The notes beneath the pieces were generated by a model. The model searched no databases, was not told the origin of the DNA, and saw only the letters and a list, made by a program, of their open reading frames with translations. A stretch of DNA of 64,000 bases from Vibrio spartinae (GTDB lineage Bacteria; Pseudomonadota; Gammaproteobacteria; Enterobacterales; Vibrionaceae). Positions 29,476 to 39,446 of this stretch are shown piece after piece (the first letter of the stretch is position 1; every line of letters begins with the position of its first letter). Where the stretch lies: the NCBI RefSeq assembly GCF_024347135.1, contig NZ_AP024907.1, forward strand, positions 1,293,001-1,357,000, read 5' to 3'. Position numbers and translations under genes: made by a program.

Positions 29476-29530
29476 AGACACACAAATGTTAATCAAGCAG
29501 AGGGGATGATTGTATCATGCAAGATAAGGT

Positions 29531-29770
29531 CTATTGGTTAAAGTTATCTGCTGATATCACATTAATCTTCATTGAAGCTGATACGCCATGCGCAATGGCA
29601 ATCCATGTGGCCGCGTAGTCAGTGTTCGCAAAGTCGCCGGCTGAATGCCAAAGGTGCATCAACTGTTTGGTATCACTGGCCGCATTTGCTGTGACTTGGT
29701 AGTGATCACCCGCTTTGACATTACCACAGAAAAAGCGTTTAGAATTTGTTGGCGATATAGCATCAATGGC
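29531..29770 (-). pseudogene. Possible remnant of a small secreted protein
   Basis: The minus frame ending at 29531 reads protein-like over its last 75 codons (CGNVKAGDHYQVTAN, then DYAATWIAIAHGVSASMKI). Its only upstream ATG (29854) lies across the GH6 terminator, so no sensible start remains. Probably the C-terminal end of a decayed gene. Weak call. Confidence 0.25.
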
Positions 29771-29794
29771 TGGTGTTGCAAAATGGATGAGGAT

Positions 29795-29823
29795 AAAAAG
29801 CCGGATCCTGTGACAGATCCGGC
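29795..29823 (-). terminator. Rho-independent terminator of the GH6 gene
   Basis: On the minus strand GCCGGATC pairs with GATCCGGC around an 8-base loop and is followed by TTTTT. It lies 65 bp after the GH6 stop. Confidence 0.85.
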
Positions 29824-29888
29824 GGTTGGGGGATAATCTGACTGACCGAAACATCGTCCGGGGGTCAGATGGTTAATGATAACGTACC

Positions 29889-32102
29889 TTACTCGGCTGG
29901 TGGACCTGCTGGCTGATCAACCGATGGATAAGCATTTTCTAACAGATACTGGAAGCCTTCGGAGTACCAGCGACCTGCGTGTGGCGCATTATCCATGGCC
30001 CCAGTAGGGAGTGGTGCAGACGTGCTCATTTTGTCTGGGTCACACATTGCATCGTATTGCTTCGCTGGGTCATCCGGATCAGGCTGGAAGTCTGGTTCAG
30101 ACATACCATCGGATTCACCCGGTGGTTTCACCCAAACGAAAGCATCAACGCCGGCATAAGGGTCAGCCCATGGTTTGTAGCCGATACCACTAGGTTGGTT
30201 ACACCAGTTACCACGGTGATAACGACGGTCAATCCGTGATTCATCGACATAGGTGTTCTTATCCGATGAAGAACTGACATGTGTTGGTCGGTCAGGACCA
30301 CCCCAGCCGTTGCGACCTGTATCAATCAACATCCCGATGGAGGTTGGTGCCCCTTTGGTGATCATCCGTTTACGGAATTCAATCGCATAGTCTTTCTCAT
30401 CAAAGTTCGGGTTCCATTCATAGAAATCGGCACTTCGAATCGGGCCGCCGCCGACATTCTTGTTTGGATTTGGAAGATAGGTTTCAACCAACGGACTGTA
30501 GTTGGCGGTGTTGGTCACGAAACCAGCAACACTATCCCAGCTTGCATTGGTACCTTTGATCACGTTGGAAATCAGTGTAATTGCCGGATCAAAGTTACTA
30601 TCCCAGCCTAGCCAACCTGAGTGAGCCGCATCAATGTATGAATACACGTTTTTGATTGGCGCGAACTGATTCAGTGCGTAAGTGATCCCTTCACGATAGC
30701 CACCAGGGCCATTTGCTTCTGCACATTTTGGAATGTCCAGATTGGTGACGAGGTTTGGCAACGAGTCAATCTCGATAACCGCAGCAATGCGGATGCTCTG
30801 ATATTTCGGATCGGCAAAGATTTCTGCAATTGGGTCGATAAACTCATTTTTATAGCGAACGATGTCGCCTCTAGAAATGAGCAACTCACCATTCGATGCC
30901 AGAGCTTTACAGTCACGGTTTGGTAAGTCATAGACCACAACAGTGAACAAGTTCGCGCCTTGTTCGAGAGCTTCATCTAAGTGTGCCCGCAGACCCATTT
31001 TGCTGTCTGTTCCTTCAATCGCACCGATGCGATCTAGCCAGACACCTGTGTTTTGGTCAGCGACTGCACTACCGCCCGGTTCTGCTGCTGCTTTGGCCGA
31101 CCACTCAGGGTTGACATACCAAGTTGCATCACGGAATGGGTTGTCCACTCGTTCAACGGTTGGCGGGACATCATCATCGGTAACATTGACGGTTTTGACA
31201 ATTTTGCTGGTATCCATGCCGTCGCTGACAATTAACGAGACGGTATATTTACCAGGATCGGCATACGTGTGTGATGTGCTGACACCTGAACCGGTTGCGC
31301 CATCACCGAAGTCCCAGATATAGGTGAGAACATCGTTATCCGCATCGGTTGACGCAGACGCATCAAAGTTAACCAGTAACGGCGCTTGTCCGGATGCCGG
31401 TGTCACAGTCATCGCTGCCACAGGTGGGGTATTACCTGATTCGGTCGTGACATTGATCACCACATTGGCCGTATCAACACCAGTGCCATCACTGACAGTC
31501 AGTTTCGCTGTGTACTCACCGGGTTCAGTGTAGGTATGCAGGACATCTTTGCCTGTACCGGTTTCACCATCACCGAAATCCCAGACGTAGGTTAATGCAT
31601 CTCCGTCAGCATCGCTTGAGCCACTGGCACTGAAGCTGACTTCGAGTGGTGCAATACCGGAGACCGGTGTCGCATCAGCAACTGCGTCAGGTAAATTATT
31701 GGGTGGTGGAGTGTCGCCGCCAGTACAGGTTGAACCCATTAATTCAACATTCGCAGCACTGGTCGCGTTGCGGCTTCCCATGAAGTTAACCGCCAGACTT
31801 TGGCCTTGTTTAATGGTTCCGTTCCACTCTTTGTTCACAATGTAATAGGGGTTATTCCCTGAAAGTTCGCCACTCCAAGATTGTGTAATCGCCACGCCGG
31901 CTGGATATTTCATCCCGATTTGCCAGCCATTAATATCGGCACTCTCGTCATTCGTGATGGTGACAGCACCTTGAAATCCGCCATCCCATTCATTGGTTAA
32001 TGAATACGAACAGGATGCAGCTTGTGCACCGACTGACGACAATGCCGCCCCCAGTGCAAACACCAGCGGTAACAACCGGAGTTGTTTCTGCCTTTTTCTC
32101 AT
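29889..32102 (-). CDS. Secreted glycoside hydrolase family 6 cellulase with CBM2 and two PKD domains
   Basis: 737 residues from ATG 32102, which has AGGAGG six bases upstream; an ATG at 32132 has none. In order: signal peptide ending SVGAQAA, CBM2 cellulose-binding module (about 30-125, CSYSLTNEWDGGFQG to MGSTC), two PKD repeats with YVWDFGDGETG and YIWDFGDGATG, then the GH6 catalytic domain (NPFRDATWYVNPEW, VVYDLPNRDCKA, YIDAAHSGWLGWDSNF). GH6 enzymes invert the linkage while cutting beta-1,4-glucan, as endoglucanases or cellobiohydrolases. No neighbouring cellulose genes, so a stand-alone extracellular enzyme. Confidence 0.93.
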   Translation of the reverse strand: MRKRQKQLRLLPLVFALGAALSSVGAQAASCSYSLTNEWDGGFQGAVTITNDESADINGWQIGMKYPAGVAITQSWSGELSGNNPYYIVNKEWNGTIKQGQSLAVNFMGSRNATSAANVELMGSTCTGGDTPPPNNLPDAVADATPVSGIAPLEVSFSASGSSDADGDALTYVWDFGDGETGTGKDVLHTYTEPGEYTAKLTVSDGTGVDTANVVINVTTESGNTPPVAAMTVTPASGQAPLLVNFDASASTDADNDVLTYIWDFGDGATGSGVSTSHTYADPGKYTVSLIVSDGMDTSKIVKTVNVTDDDVPPTVERVDNPFRDATWYVNPEWSAKAAAEPGGSAVADQNTGVWLDRIGAIEGTDSKMGLRAHLDEALEQGANLFTVVVYDLPNRDCKALASNGELLISRGDIVRYKNEFIDPIAEIFADPKYQSIRIAAVIEIDSLPNLVTNLDIPKCAEANGPGGYREGITYALNQFAPIKNVYSYIDAAHSGWLGWDSNFDPAITLISNVIKGTNASWDSVAGFVTNTANYSPLVETYLPNPNKNVGGGPIRSADFYEWNPNFDEKDYAIEFRKRMITKGAPTSIGMLIDTGRNGWGGPDRPTHVSSSSDKNTYVDESRIDRRYHRGNWCNQPSGIGYKPWADPYAGVDAFVWVKPPGESDGMSEPDFQPDPDDPAKQYDAMCDPDKMSTSAPLPTGAMDNAPHAGRWYSEGFQYLLENAYPSVDQPAGPPAE

Positions 32103-32666
32103 TTCTAGCCTCCTACGGTTAGTTTTATGCATATTTTCTCAATCCTCCTGATTAAGCATTTCTTTTTAGATTACTGATTAAAATGTTATTTATAAGAGTA
32201 AAAAATCAACAAATACTTATACTATTTGGTTCTAGATGGCGTTCATTCTAGCGTCAAGAAATTGCGGTAAAATAATGTGAATTATTTTATTTATTGTGAG
32301 GTTATCCGCGAAATAAAGAGTGTTGAATAAGTAAATGGTCAGTGTTTTTTAGATGTGAAATTAAAATGAAATAAAATTTTAATTATCTGGTGGTTTGTTT
32401 TATCTGTTTGATTTTTATTGATTTATTTTTTATTGTTTTCTGTTATGTTTTTTGGTTTTGTTTATTTAAGGTCTTGTATTTTAATATGATATTTATAATT
32501 GGTAAATATTATAAGACAACGTACCCTATATTGATTTTTTATTTAATTACCAGAGAATATTTAGGGTGTGTTGTAAGTAAATATTATATGTAATTGGAAT
32601 GGTGATCACTGATGGTTTTAATTTTTATGATCTGTCATTGTGACATTTTTAAATAAGAGGGGAGAT
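32103..32666. other. Long AT-rich intergenic region
   Basis: About 560 bp of very AT-rich, T-run-rich sequence between the divergent GH6 gene and the next plus-strand genes. No gene, clear palindrome or repeat was found. It probably holds both promoters. Confidence 0.5.
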
Positions 32667-32891
32667 ATGGCAAAATATCATTTTATGCAACTATGTGAAT
32701 ATACGAGTAAGTCAGTTCATTGTATCTTTCAGTCGGGTGGGGCTCATCAAATGTTGGTGTTTGGTCGCGCTATCAATGAAGCACAACGATTTTCTCTGGG
32801 TTGGCGCTGCGTTTCATATTACACTGCTCCTCCAGAAACACGACCCGCAATCAAAGGCCATCCAGATGAAGAAAGTGCTGTTACTTGTTGA
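32667..32891 (+). CDS. Possible 74-aa protein upstream of and overlapping the NYN gene
   Basis: A strong ribosome site (GAGGGGAGAT) lies directly before ATG 32667, much better than that of the longer gene that follows. The frame encodes MAKYHFMQLCEYTSKSVHC and ends in DEESAVTC, overlapping the next gene by 26 bp. It may be a small coupled protein, or this may be a leader that feeds ribosomes to the NYN gene. No family recognised. Confidence 0.4.
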   Translation: MAKYHFMQLCEYTSKSVHCIFQSGGAHQMLVFGRAINEAQRFSLGWRCVSYYTAPPETRPAIKGHPDEESAVTC

Positions 32892-33342
32892 TGTACAAAA
32901 CGTGTATTACACCACCCGACAAGCTTATCAACGTCACCTGAATTACAACAAGTTATGGGCGAAATCGACTGAGAACAGGCAAGTGGTCAAGGCGATTGCC
33001 TATGCGATTGACCGCGGGGATCCGAAGCAACAGGAATTTCAGAATATCCTGAGAGCGATCGGTTTCGAGGTCAAACTGAAACCCTTTATTCAACGGGCTG
33101 ATGGTTCAGCGAAAGGGGACTGGGATGTCGGGATTACCATCGATGCGATGGAGTATGCCGCGGATGTCGATATTGTCGTGCTGGTTTCCGGAGATGGTGA
33201 TTTTGATGTATTGGTGAAAAAATTATCCGGCGACAAAGAGAAATGGGTTGAAGTGTATGGTGTCCCGGAGCTGACCTCAGTGACGTTGATGCAAGCGGCC
33301 AGTCAATATTTTCCGATTGACGCAGATCTGTTGATGTCATAA
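32866..33342 (+). CDS. NYN-domain (LabA/PIN-like) putative RNase
   Basis: 158 residues from ATG 32866. The NYN acidic residues are visible: LLVDVQNVYY at the N-terminus, GDWDVGITIDAME in the middle and LVSGDGDFDVLVKKL near the C-terminus. The family is PIN-like, metal-dependent and thought to cut RNA. The frame continues 57 codons upstream, but those residues do not look like a NYN protein and belong to another small frame. Convergent with the hybrid kinase. Confidence 0.88.
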   Translation: MKKVLLLVDVQNVYYTTRQAYQRHLNYNKLWAKSTENRQVVKAIAYAIDRGDPKQQEFQNILRAIGFEVKLKPFIQRADGSAKGDWDVGITIDAMEYAADVDIVVLVSGDGDFDVLVKKLSGDKEKWVEVYGVPELTSVTLMQAASQYFPIDADLLMS

Positions 33343-33365
33343 AACTCAGCGGATGATGCTTTCAT

Positions 33366-36300
33366 TTATCGCTTGCTATCCGTGTCATCAGCCAGTGTGA
33401 CAAGATAGTGTTCGATAGCTTGCGCCAGAAATGTCTGTTCTGACAGCGCGAACGTAAAGTAATCTTTGATCTTATCCTCTCGGAGGTGCCCTTCTGACAT
33501 CGCCTGGTTTTCTATATCTGACATAATCTGACGGAGTCGCGCGGCACCAATTGAGCCATAGGACCCCTTCAATTTATGACTATGGTGGAGTATCTGTGCT
33601 GAATCTTGCTGCTCGATAGCCACAGCAAGCTGTGACATTGCCTCGGAGATAGTCTCTTTGGACATACGCAGCACTTTATTGAATAACGCTTGCTTTCCCC
33701 CCATTCGGCTGAGTGCTTGTTGTTTATCCCACCGAAGCTCGTGATGCCACGTCATTTCATTCGTCTGCTGAATGTCACTATTCTGCTGAATTTTATTATC
33801 CTGCTGACGCTCAGTCTCGAATGATGTGGTATGAGATGGTGGACGCGCTGGTGTCAATGTTGTTTCAGAGTGCGCTTCGGTTGCTACTGTCTCGGTGTTT
33901 TCTGCTGGCGTCAGTGTTGTGGAGGGGACGGGCTCCTCATGATGTTCGACGGTTTGTGCCGGTGGGTTGACGGAGCCCGACGTTGGCAAATCGGATACCG
34001 ACGTGGGTAAATTAGATTGCGCATGCGGTCGCGTCCATTGCGTGACTTTCTGATGTAACAGCACTTGATCGAGTGGTTTGGTGATGTAGTCACTCATGCC
34101 GCTTTCCAGACATTTTTCTTTTTCACCGGAGAAGGCATTGGCCGTCATCGCAATGATCGGTGTTTTTTCATGGCCGATGTCCGAATGTTCAAATCGAATC
34201 TGCCGGGCACAATCATAGCCATTCATGATCGGCATCTGACAATCCATCAAAATACAGTGAAATGGGCGTCCTTCCTGAGTGGCTCGGGTCAGAATCTCAA
34301 TGGCTGCTTGTCCATTGTTTGCCACGTCAAACTCAAAGTGAAGATCAGACAGATAACCTTTGGCAACCTCAACATTGATTTTATTATCTTCAACAATCAG
34401 AATTCTGATGCCGGCAAAAGATAAGTCCGCATCCGGTGCGTTCGGTGTCGTTGTCTCCTCAATCTCATGAGGAACGGCGTGATGATTGGTCAGTTCATTG
34501 GCAAGTGCTTCGGTCTGGCAATCCTTGGCGGGCATATCGATCGAGAAGTAGAAGCGACTGCCAATGCCTTGTCGGGATTCAAAACCAATATCACCATTCA
34601 TCAATTCGCATAGTTTTTGACAAATCGATAAACCCAGTCCTGTTCCCCCGTATTTAACCGAGGTTGTCGCGTCTTCCTGAGTAAAGGGTTGGAAAAGCTT
34701 CCCTTGATTTTCGGGAGCAATGCCAATCCCCGTGTCGATAACTTCAATGAACAAGCGGACGACTTCGGGCTGTTCCGGTAGATTATGCGAAGATGCCCGA
34801 ACCATAATCTCTCCTTCGTCAGTAAACTTGGTGGCATTGGTCAAAAGATTGTTGATGATCTGTTTTAGACGGTTCGGGTCGGTGGTGATTTGATTGTGTT
34901 GCAGATGATTGAGATCAAGCACCAACTCAAGGTTTTTTTCCTTAACCCGGATGGCTGCGGATTGCACCATATCTTCAAGAAGCTGACCCACATGAAATGA
35001 CTGGTGAATGATTTCCAGTTTTTCCGACTCTATTTTCGATAGATCCAAAATGTCATTAATCAGCACGGACAGGGTACTGATACTCTGCTCTGCCATGTTC
35101 AGGTAACGTTGTTGATTGGTGCTTAAAGGATCGCGCTTCACCAGTGAGAGCGTGCCGATCATCCCATTCAGTGGGGTGCGCATCTCATGACTGATCACAG
35201 AAATGAAATTACTTTTGGCCTGACTGGCTTCCATCGCTTTTTGATGGGCGATTTCCAACTGTTGTGTATATTGGGTCAACTGTTCGGTGCGTTGTTGTAC
35301 TTTTTCCTCCAGCTCGGTATTACTGGACTTAAGCTGCTGCGCGGCTTCTTCTTCAGGGGTGCGATCCTGAACCTGAATGGTGTAAGCATCGACTTTATTG
35401 TTCGAATCCATAACCGGGTTGATGGTAATTTCCAGATATTTGGTGTCACCGGTTTTTTTATAGAGCCATGAATCGGTGAATGTCGCTGAAATATTAGAGG
35501 TTCTGACGGAGATAAAAGCAGCCATTAGGTCTTGGTGATTAAGGGTGATGCACTGATCTAACGACTGGTTTAATACAATATATTCGGGGATATCAAACAG
35601 CGTCGTTGCGGCATGATTCCATGTTTTGATTTGACCATACTTGTTGACACCAATAATGGCATTCGGAGAACTGCCGACAATCGACTGGTAAGTTGAGTTG
35701 ACTTTATTCAGCCGCAGGCTGGTGCTGTAGGTGCGATAGAAAATGATTAAGATGATGGTGAGAGCACCAACCGTTAATCCAACCAGTATCATCTGTTCTT
35801 GATGACGAGTGGCAATTTTCTGCTGGAGCTTACTTTTTTTGAATATGCCGTACAGATAGATGTGTTCATCAAAACTGGATCCGGAATAAACCCGCTGTCT
35901 GTCAACAATCAAAGTCTCTGGGGTCCGATTTTTGCGGATAGCCGAGAGTAAGCCGCTTTGACCAATATCGGATAACTGATACTCGCTTGCGAGGGTTGCT
36001 TCGGGATGAAGCTGCTTGCTGAATTGTAAATCTGGATCCGGATGATAAATAAAATGGCCGTCTGCATCGACCAGCCACATACTGTCAATGATCCCTTGGT
36101 TTTTAGTGAAGGTGGCCAGAATACTGCTTGCATCAATATTCATGATTAAAAAACCGAACCGTTCCCGATGACTAAAAAATATCGGGGTGATAATGCGTAA
36201 AGTCGGCTGGAGTGGATAGGCAATTTTTCCGTGTTCAATATTGAGATTGATTGGCGCAACATGGATTTCATTCGGCTGAAGCCGGGAAGCGGCAGAATAG

Positions 36301-36761
36301 TAGTCTTCTTGAGATTTATGTTGCAGAAAAGCCTCGGGGACTCTGACAACTTTGCCCCCGTCACGATCAACACGGAGGAACTCTTTTCCTTTATCGTTCA
36401 CGGAAATAATCCGGAGTTGCTTAATATCCGGCTGGTTTTCGATCAGCGCTTGAAAAATGACTGCAAGTCGATTGAGCCATTGTGTTGTTGTGGTTGAATC
36501 TTTCGGATCAAGGCCATTATTTTCAAGCGCACGGGTGAGTCCTGAAATCGGGGGCGTATTGTGGAGAAATTTAACCAGTGCAATTTTACTGGCAATTGCC
36601 GCTTCGATTTTTTTAACTTCATAAATGGTATCGTCAACGAGTGCCGCTTTGGCTTCAGCCGCAATCTGCTTGGTGGCATAGGCGTTATATTTGACGATGA
36701 TGACCCCTGCGAGTATCAGTACGGTGATAAATATGATGATGTAGGATGATTTTGCGACCAT
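33366..36761 (-). CDS. Hybrid sensor histidine kinase with PAS, receiver and Hpt domains
   Basis: 1131 residues. A membrane helix (8-28), a large periplasmic Cache-like sensor and a second helix (about 330-350) lead to PAS (SIVGSSPNAIIGVNKYG), HisKA (FISVISHEMRTPLNG), HATPase (DTGIGIAPE, GGTGLGLSI), a receiver (ILIVEDNKIN, CILMDCQMPIMNG) and a C-terminal Hpt (HHSHKLKGSYGSIGA). This is a full phosphorelay in one chain, like BarA or LuxQ types. It follows the diguanylate cyclase gene in the same orientation, so the two probably form one signalling unit. Confidence 0.92.
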   Translation of the reverse strand: MVAKSSYIIIFITVLILAGVIIVKYNAYATKQIAAEAKAALVDDTIYEVKKIEAAIASKIALVKFLHNTPPISGLTRALENNGLDPKDSTTTTQWLNRLAVIFQALIENQPDIKQLRIISVNDKGKEFLRVDRDGGKVVRVPEAFLQHKSQEDYYSAASRLQPNEIHVAPINLNIEHGKIAYPLQPTLRIITPIFFSHRERFGFLIMNIDASSILATFTKNQGIIDSMWLVDADGHFIYHPDPDLQFSKQLHPEATLASEYQLSDIGQSGLLSAIRKNRTPETLIVDRQRVYSGSSFDEHIYLYGIFKKSKLQQKIATRHQEQMILVGLTVGALTIILIIFYRTYSTSLRLNKVNSTYQSIVGSSPNAIIGVNKYGQIKTWNHAATTLFDIPEYIVLNQSLDQCITLNHQDLMAAFISVRTSNISATFTDSWLYKKTGDTKYLEITINPVMDSNNKVDAYTIQVQDRTPEEEAAQQLKSSNTELEEKVQQRTEQLTQYTQQLEIAHQKAMEASQAKSNFISVISHEMRTPLNGMIGTLSLVKRDPLSTNQQRYLNMAEQSISTLSVLINDILDLSKIESEKLEIIHQSFHVGQLLEDMVQSAAIRVKEKNLELVLDLNHLQHNQITTDPNRLKQIINNLLTNATKFTDEGEIMVRASSHNLPEQPEVVRLFIEVIDTGIGIAPENQGKLFQPFTQEDATTSVKYGGTGLGLSICQKLCELMNGDIGFESRQGIGSRFYFSIDMPAKDCQTEALANELTNHHAVPHEIEETTTPNAPDADLSFAGIRILIVEDNKINVEVAKGYLSDLHFEFDVANNGQAAIEILTRATQEGRPFHCILMDCQMPIMNGYDCARQIRFEHSDIGHEKTPIIAMTANAFSGEKEKCLESGMSDYITKPLDQVLLHQKVTQWTRPHAQSNLPTSVSDLPTSGSVNPPAQTVEHHEEPVPSTTLTPAENTETVATEAHSETTLTPARPPSHTTSFETERQQDNKIQQNSDIQQTNEMTWHHELRWDKQQALSRMGGKQALFNKVLRMSKETISEAMSQLAVAIEQQDSAQILHHSHKLKGSYGSIGAARLRQIMSDIENQAMSEGHLREDKIKDYFTFALSEQTFLAQAIEHYLVTLADDTDSKR

Positions 36762-36879
36762 GAGCCAGCCTTCTCGTATTGTCTTATGCTTTCCTGTCGG
36801 ATTAACCCCGAATCGAATTCACTGCATCGGATGATGGGGCTTTCAATTCGTAGCATGTTAATTCTGGCAAATGTTCATC

Positions 36880-37821
36880 CTAGTGATGACACGGTTTAAC
36901 TTCTGTCAGGATGAAACAGTTTCTCCCCGCCTGTTTTGCATCGTAGAGGGCGTGGTCAGCCACTTCTATCGCCTCGTCGAGGTGTTGCGGGAGCTTCGCC
37001 CAGTCGAAAGTTGTAACACCGATACTGACGGTTACATGTCCGAGTGGGGCTGATTGGTGTTCAATATGCTGTCCGGAGATCGTGTTGAGCAGCACTACGG
37101 TTATTTTTTGTGCCCCTTCGCGGTCGGTATTCGGCAGTAGTGCCGTAAACTCTTCACCGCCATAGCGAAAAACTCGATCGGAAGTGCGTTTGATCGTGCT
37201 TTTCAGAATCTTTGCGACCTGTTGCAGGCACTTATCTCCCTGAAGATGACCATAATGGTCGTTGTACTGCTTGAAATGATCGATGTCGATCATCAGCAAT
37301 GAAAGGGGATGTCCATTGCGCTGACAGACACCTTTGAGCATCGGATAGGTGTTATCTAACGCGCGGCGGTTGGAGAGCTGGGTCAGGCCATCCCGGGTTG
37401 AGAGGGTGGTCAGCAGTTCGGTGGTGAGCTTATACCGCATGTGCATTTTTACGCGGTGCTCTAAAGTGACAAAATTGAAAGGTTTGGTAATAAAGTCAGC
37501 ACAGCCGGCTTCCCAGCAGCGAATTTGCGTATCGTCATTATCATGTGACGTGATGAAAAGAATCGGAATATGGGCCAGTGGCGGAGAGGATTTCATCTGT
37601 TGGCAGATCTCCCAACCGCTTATGCCTTCCATCATGATATCCAGCAGGATCAGGTCCGGTATGTTGTCATTGGCTCGTTTGACTGCTTCCCGGCCATCTT
37701 GCACCAGTTCTGTCTGAAATGTTTCTGACAGACAGGTATCGAGCAACTCAAGATTCATTGGGTCATCATCAATGATCAACACTCGGGCATTGTTGTAACG
37801 TTCTTCCAATTCATCAAGCAC
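36880..37821 (-). CDS. Response regulator diguanylate cyclase (REC-GGDEF)
   Basis: 313 residues. The receiver holds the pocket IIDDDP and phospho-Asp in LILLDIMMEGISG; the output domain has the active-site motif RYGGEEF and an inhibitory RxxD site (RTSD) five residues before it. Predicted to make cyclic di-GMP when phosphorylated and to be product-inhibited. The start is GTG 37821 with GGAAAG upstream. Probably acts with the hybrid kinase 118 bp downstream. Confidence 0.92.
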   Translation of the reverse strand: MLDELEERYNNARVLIIDDDPMNLELLDTCLSETFQTELVQDGREAVKRANDNIPDLILLDIMMEGISGWEICQQMKSSPPLAHIPILFITSHDNDDTQIRCWEAGCADFITKPFNFVTLEHRVKMHMRYKLTTELLTTLSTRDGLTQLSNRRALDNTYPMLKGVCQRNGHPLSLLMIDIDHFKQYNDHYGHLQGDKCLQQVAKILKSTIKRTSDRVFRYGGEEFTALLPNTDREGAQKITVVLLNTISGQHIEHQSAPLGHVTVSIGVTTFDWAKLPQHLDEAIEVADHALYDAKQAGRNCFILTEVKPCHH

Positions 37822-38150
37822 CGAACTTTCCTTCTATTTCCTTATAACGATGACCCGGCGTTTTCCATGCGAACTTATTTTTTGAAGTGTTCTTGATTTT
37901 AAAGTCTCACCAAAGTGTGACGTGATGGATTGATTCGGGGTCGGTGATCAATCCATTGGAGCGACAGGTATCACGTCATACCGATTCAATCAGGATATGA
38001 GTCCATTTTGGTATTATCACATTAACAATAGCACCAAAATTGATATTTGGGTCGGCGGGCGGGTCGCACGACCCTGACAGTGAACCTCCGCGGGCGCAGA
38101 TAGCCGCGCGGAGTACCATTAATGGTGAATGGTGAATGGTGCAGGCGAGT
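37822..38150. other. Intergenic region with hairpins and a 7-bp tandem repeat
   Basis: No gene. It contains GGGTCG/CGACCC (about 38050-38075), CTCCGCG/CGCGGAG (about 38088-38117) and three tandem copies of ATGGTGA (38121-38141), just beyond the aminotransferase stop. The GC-rich hairpins may end aminotransferase transcription, though T runs are lacking. Confidence 0.45.
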
Positions 38151-39305
38151 TTAGTTCAGATAAGCTTTTAGTCCATCGACCAAACGTCTGACGGCTTCGG
38201 TCAGTTCTTCCGGGTTGGCATTGGTAAAATTCAATCGCAATGCCGCAGGCAATGGCGCGCCATCCGGATAAAATACCGGGCTTGGGACGACGGCCACACC
38301 TTGCTCCAACATGGTTTTTGCCAGCGCAAATGTGTCGCAATCCGGTAATGAAAGCCAGATGAACATGCCGCCGGCGATTGGTTTGAGGTGACAACGCTCT
38401 GGCAGTTGTTGACGCAGCGCTGTATACAGACAGTCATAACGTGACTGATATAAGCGACGAATCTGTTGAATATGTTGATCAAAATCGGGGTGTTGCAGTA
38501 GTCCAAGCAGCAGCGCTTGCATCGGCACACTGGAATGGAGATCCGCGCCCTGTTTGACTTTAATCAATGGCTCTAGATCACCGTGCTTTCCTGTCACCAC
38601 ACCGATTCTCAGCCCCGGAGAGGCAATTTTTGAAAATGAACGCAATACAATGGCGTGGTTCGGACAGAAATCAGAAACCATCGGCAGTGCTTCACCGCTG
38701 AAGCGTAGCTCGCGATAGGGCGCATCTTCAATGAAAACCACGTTGTATTGAGAGCAGAGTGCCGCAACTTGCTGGCGGACTGCCAGTGTCCAGCAGACGC
38801 CGGTCGGGTTGTGGAAATCTGGTACGGCATAGAAGGCTTTTGGCTTTTGTTGCTGGAAGCTCTGTTCAAGTAACCTGATGTCCGGACCATCTTCGGTTTG
38901 CGGCACAGTGACAATATTGGCCTGAACCAGATTGAAAACCTGCATGGCACCCAAATAACTGGGGGCTTCCATCACAATGGTGTCTTGGGGATTAAAGTAA
39001 GCTCTGGCAATCAGATCCAAGCCCTGTTGTGACCCGGTACAGATCATGGCAGCGTGGGTATCGGGTAATTGATACAAGTTGTGCAGGTAGTCGAGCAACG
39101 GTTCATAACCCGCAGTTGCGCCGTATTGAAAGACTTCTGGCATGTGCGCCAGTTGCTTGAGCATCGGTTGCATCAGGGCAATCGGAAACGTCTGCTCGTC
39201 TGGCAGGCCACCGGCCAGCGAGATCACATTTTTATTGGTGGCGGCACTGAGGATTTCCCGAATATAAGATGAACGGGTCTGTTGTAATGAATGCGCAATT
39301 TCCAT
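38151..39305 (-). CDS. PLP-dependent aminotransferase (class I/II, 2-aminoadipate/MocR-like)
   Basis: 384 residues. The PLP lysine is in VLRSFSKIASPGLR, and the substrate/cofactor stretches NPTGVCW and SLAGGLPDEQTFP are present. AGGAA lies six bases before ATG 39305; a longer frame to 39428 would run into the divergent promoter. The family includes LysN-type and valine/aromatic aminotransferases, so the substrate is not fixed. Divergent from an AraC regulator that probably controls it. Confidence 0.88.
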   Translation of the reverse strand: MEIAHSLQQTRSSYIREILSAATNKNVISLAGGLPDEQTFPIALMQPMLKQLAHMPEVFQYGATAGYEPLLDYLHNLYQLPDTHAAMICTGSQQGLDLIARAYFNPQDTIVMEAPSYLGAMQVFNLVQANIVTVPQTEDGPDIRLLEQSFQQQKPKAFYAVPDFHNPTGVCWTLAVRQQVAALCSQYNVVFIEDAPYRELRFSGEALPMVSDFCPNHAIVLRSFSKIASPGLRIGVVTGKHGDLEPLIKVKQGADLHSSVPMQALLLGLLQHPDFDQHIQQIRRLYQSRYDCLYTALRQQLPERCHLKPIAGGMFIWLSLPDCDTFALAKTMLEQGVAVVPSPVFYPDGAPLPAALRLNFTNANPEELTEAVRRLVDGLKAYLN

Positions 39306-39398
39306 GTCTGTTCCTGTTTGGTGTTTATTGTGTCGGGCTGTTTTCTGATGGAGTACAGCCTCTGGAAGGAAATAGTACAGGGGATTGCTTAAATGCAA

Positions 39399-39434
39399 AT
39401 GTCCATTTATGCTTAACAATATGTCCATTTATGC
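39399..39434. promoter_or_regulatory. 14-bp direct repeats, 22 bp apart, between aminotransferase and AraC genes
   Basis: ATGTCCATTTATGC occurs at 39399-39412 and again at 39421-39434. The 22-bp repeat distance is about two helical turns, as for an AraC-type regulator binding two tandem half-sites. The second copy lies 12 bases before the araC-like start, so binding would also shut the regulator's own gene. Confidence 0.65.
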
Positions 39435-39446
39435 GATTTCTCTGCC

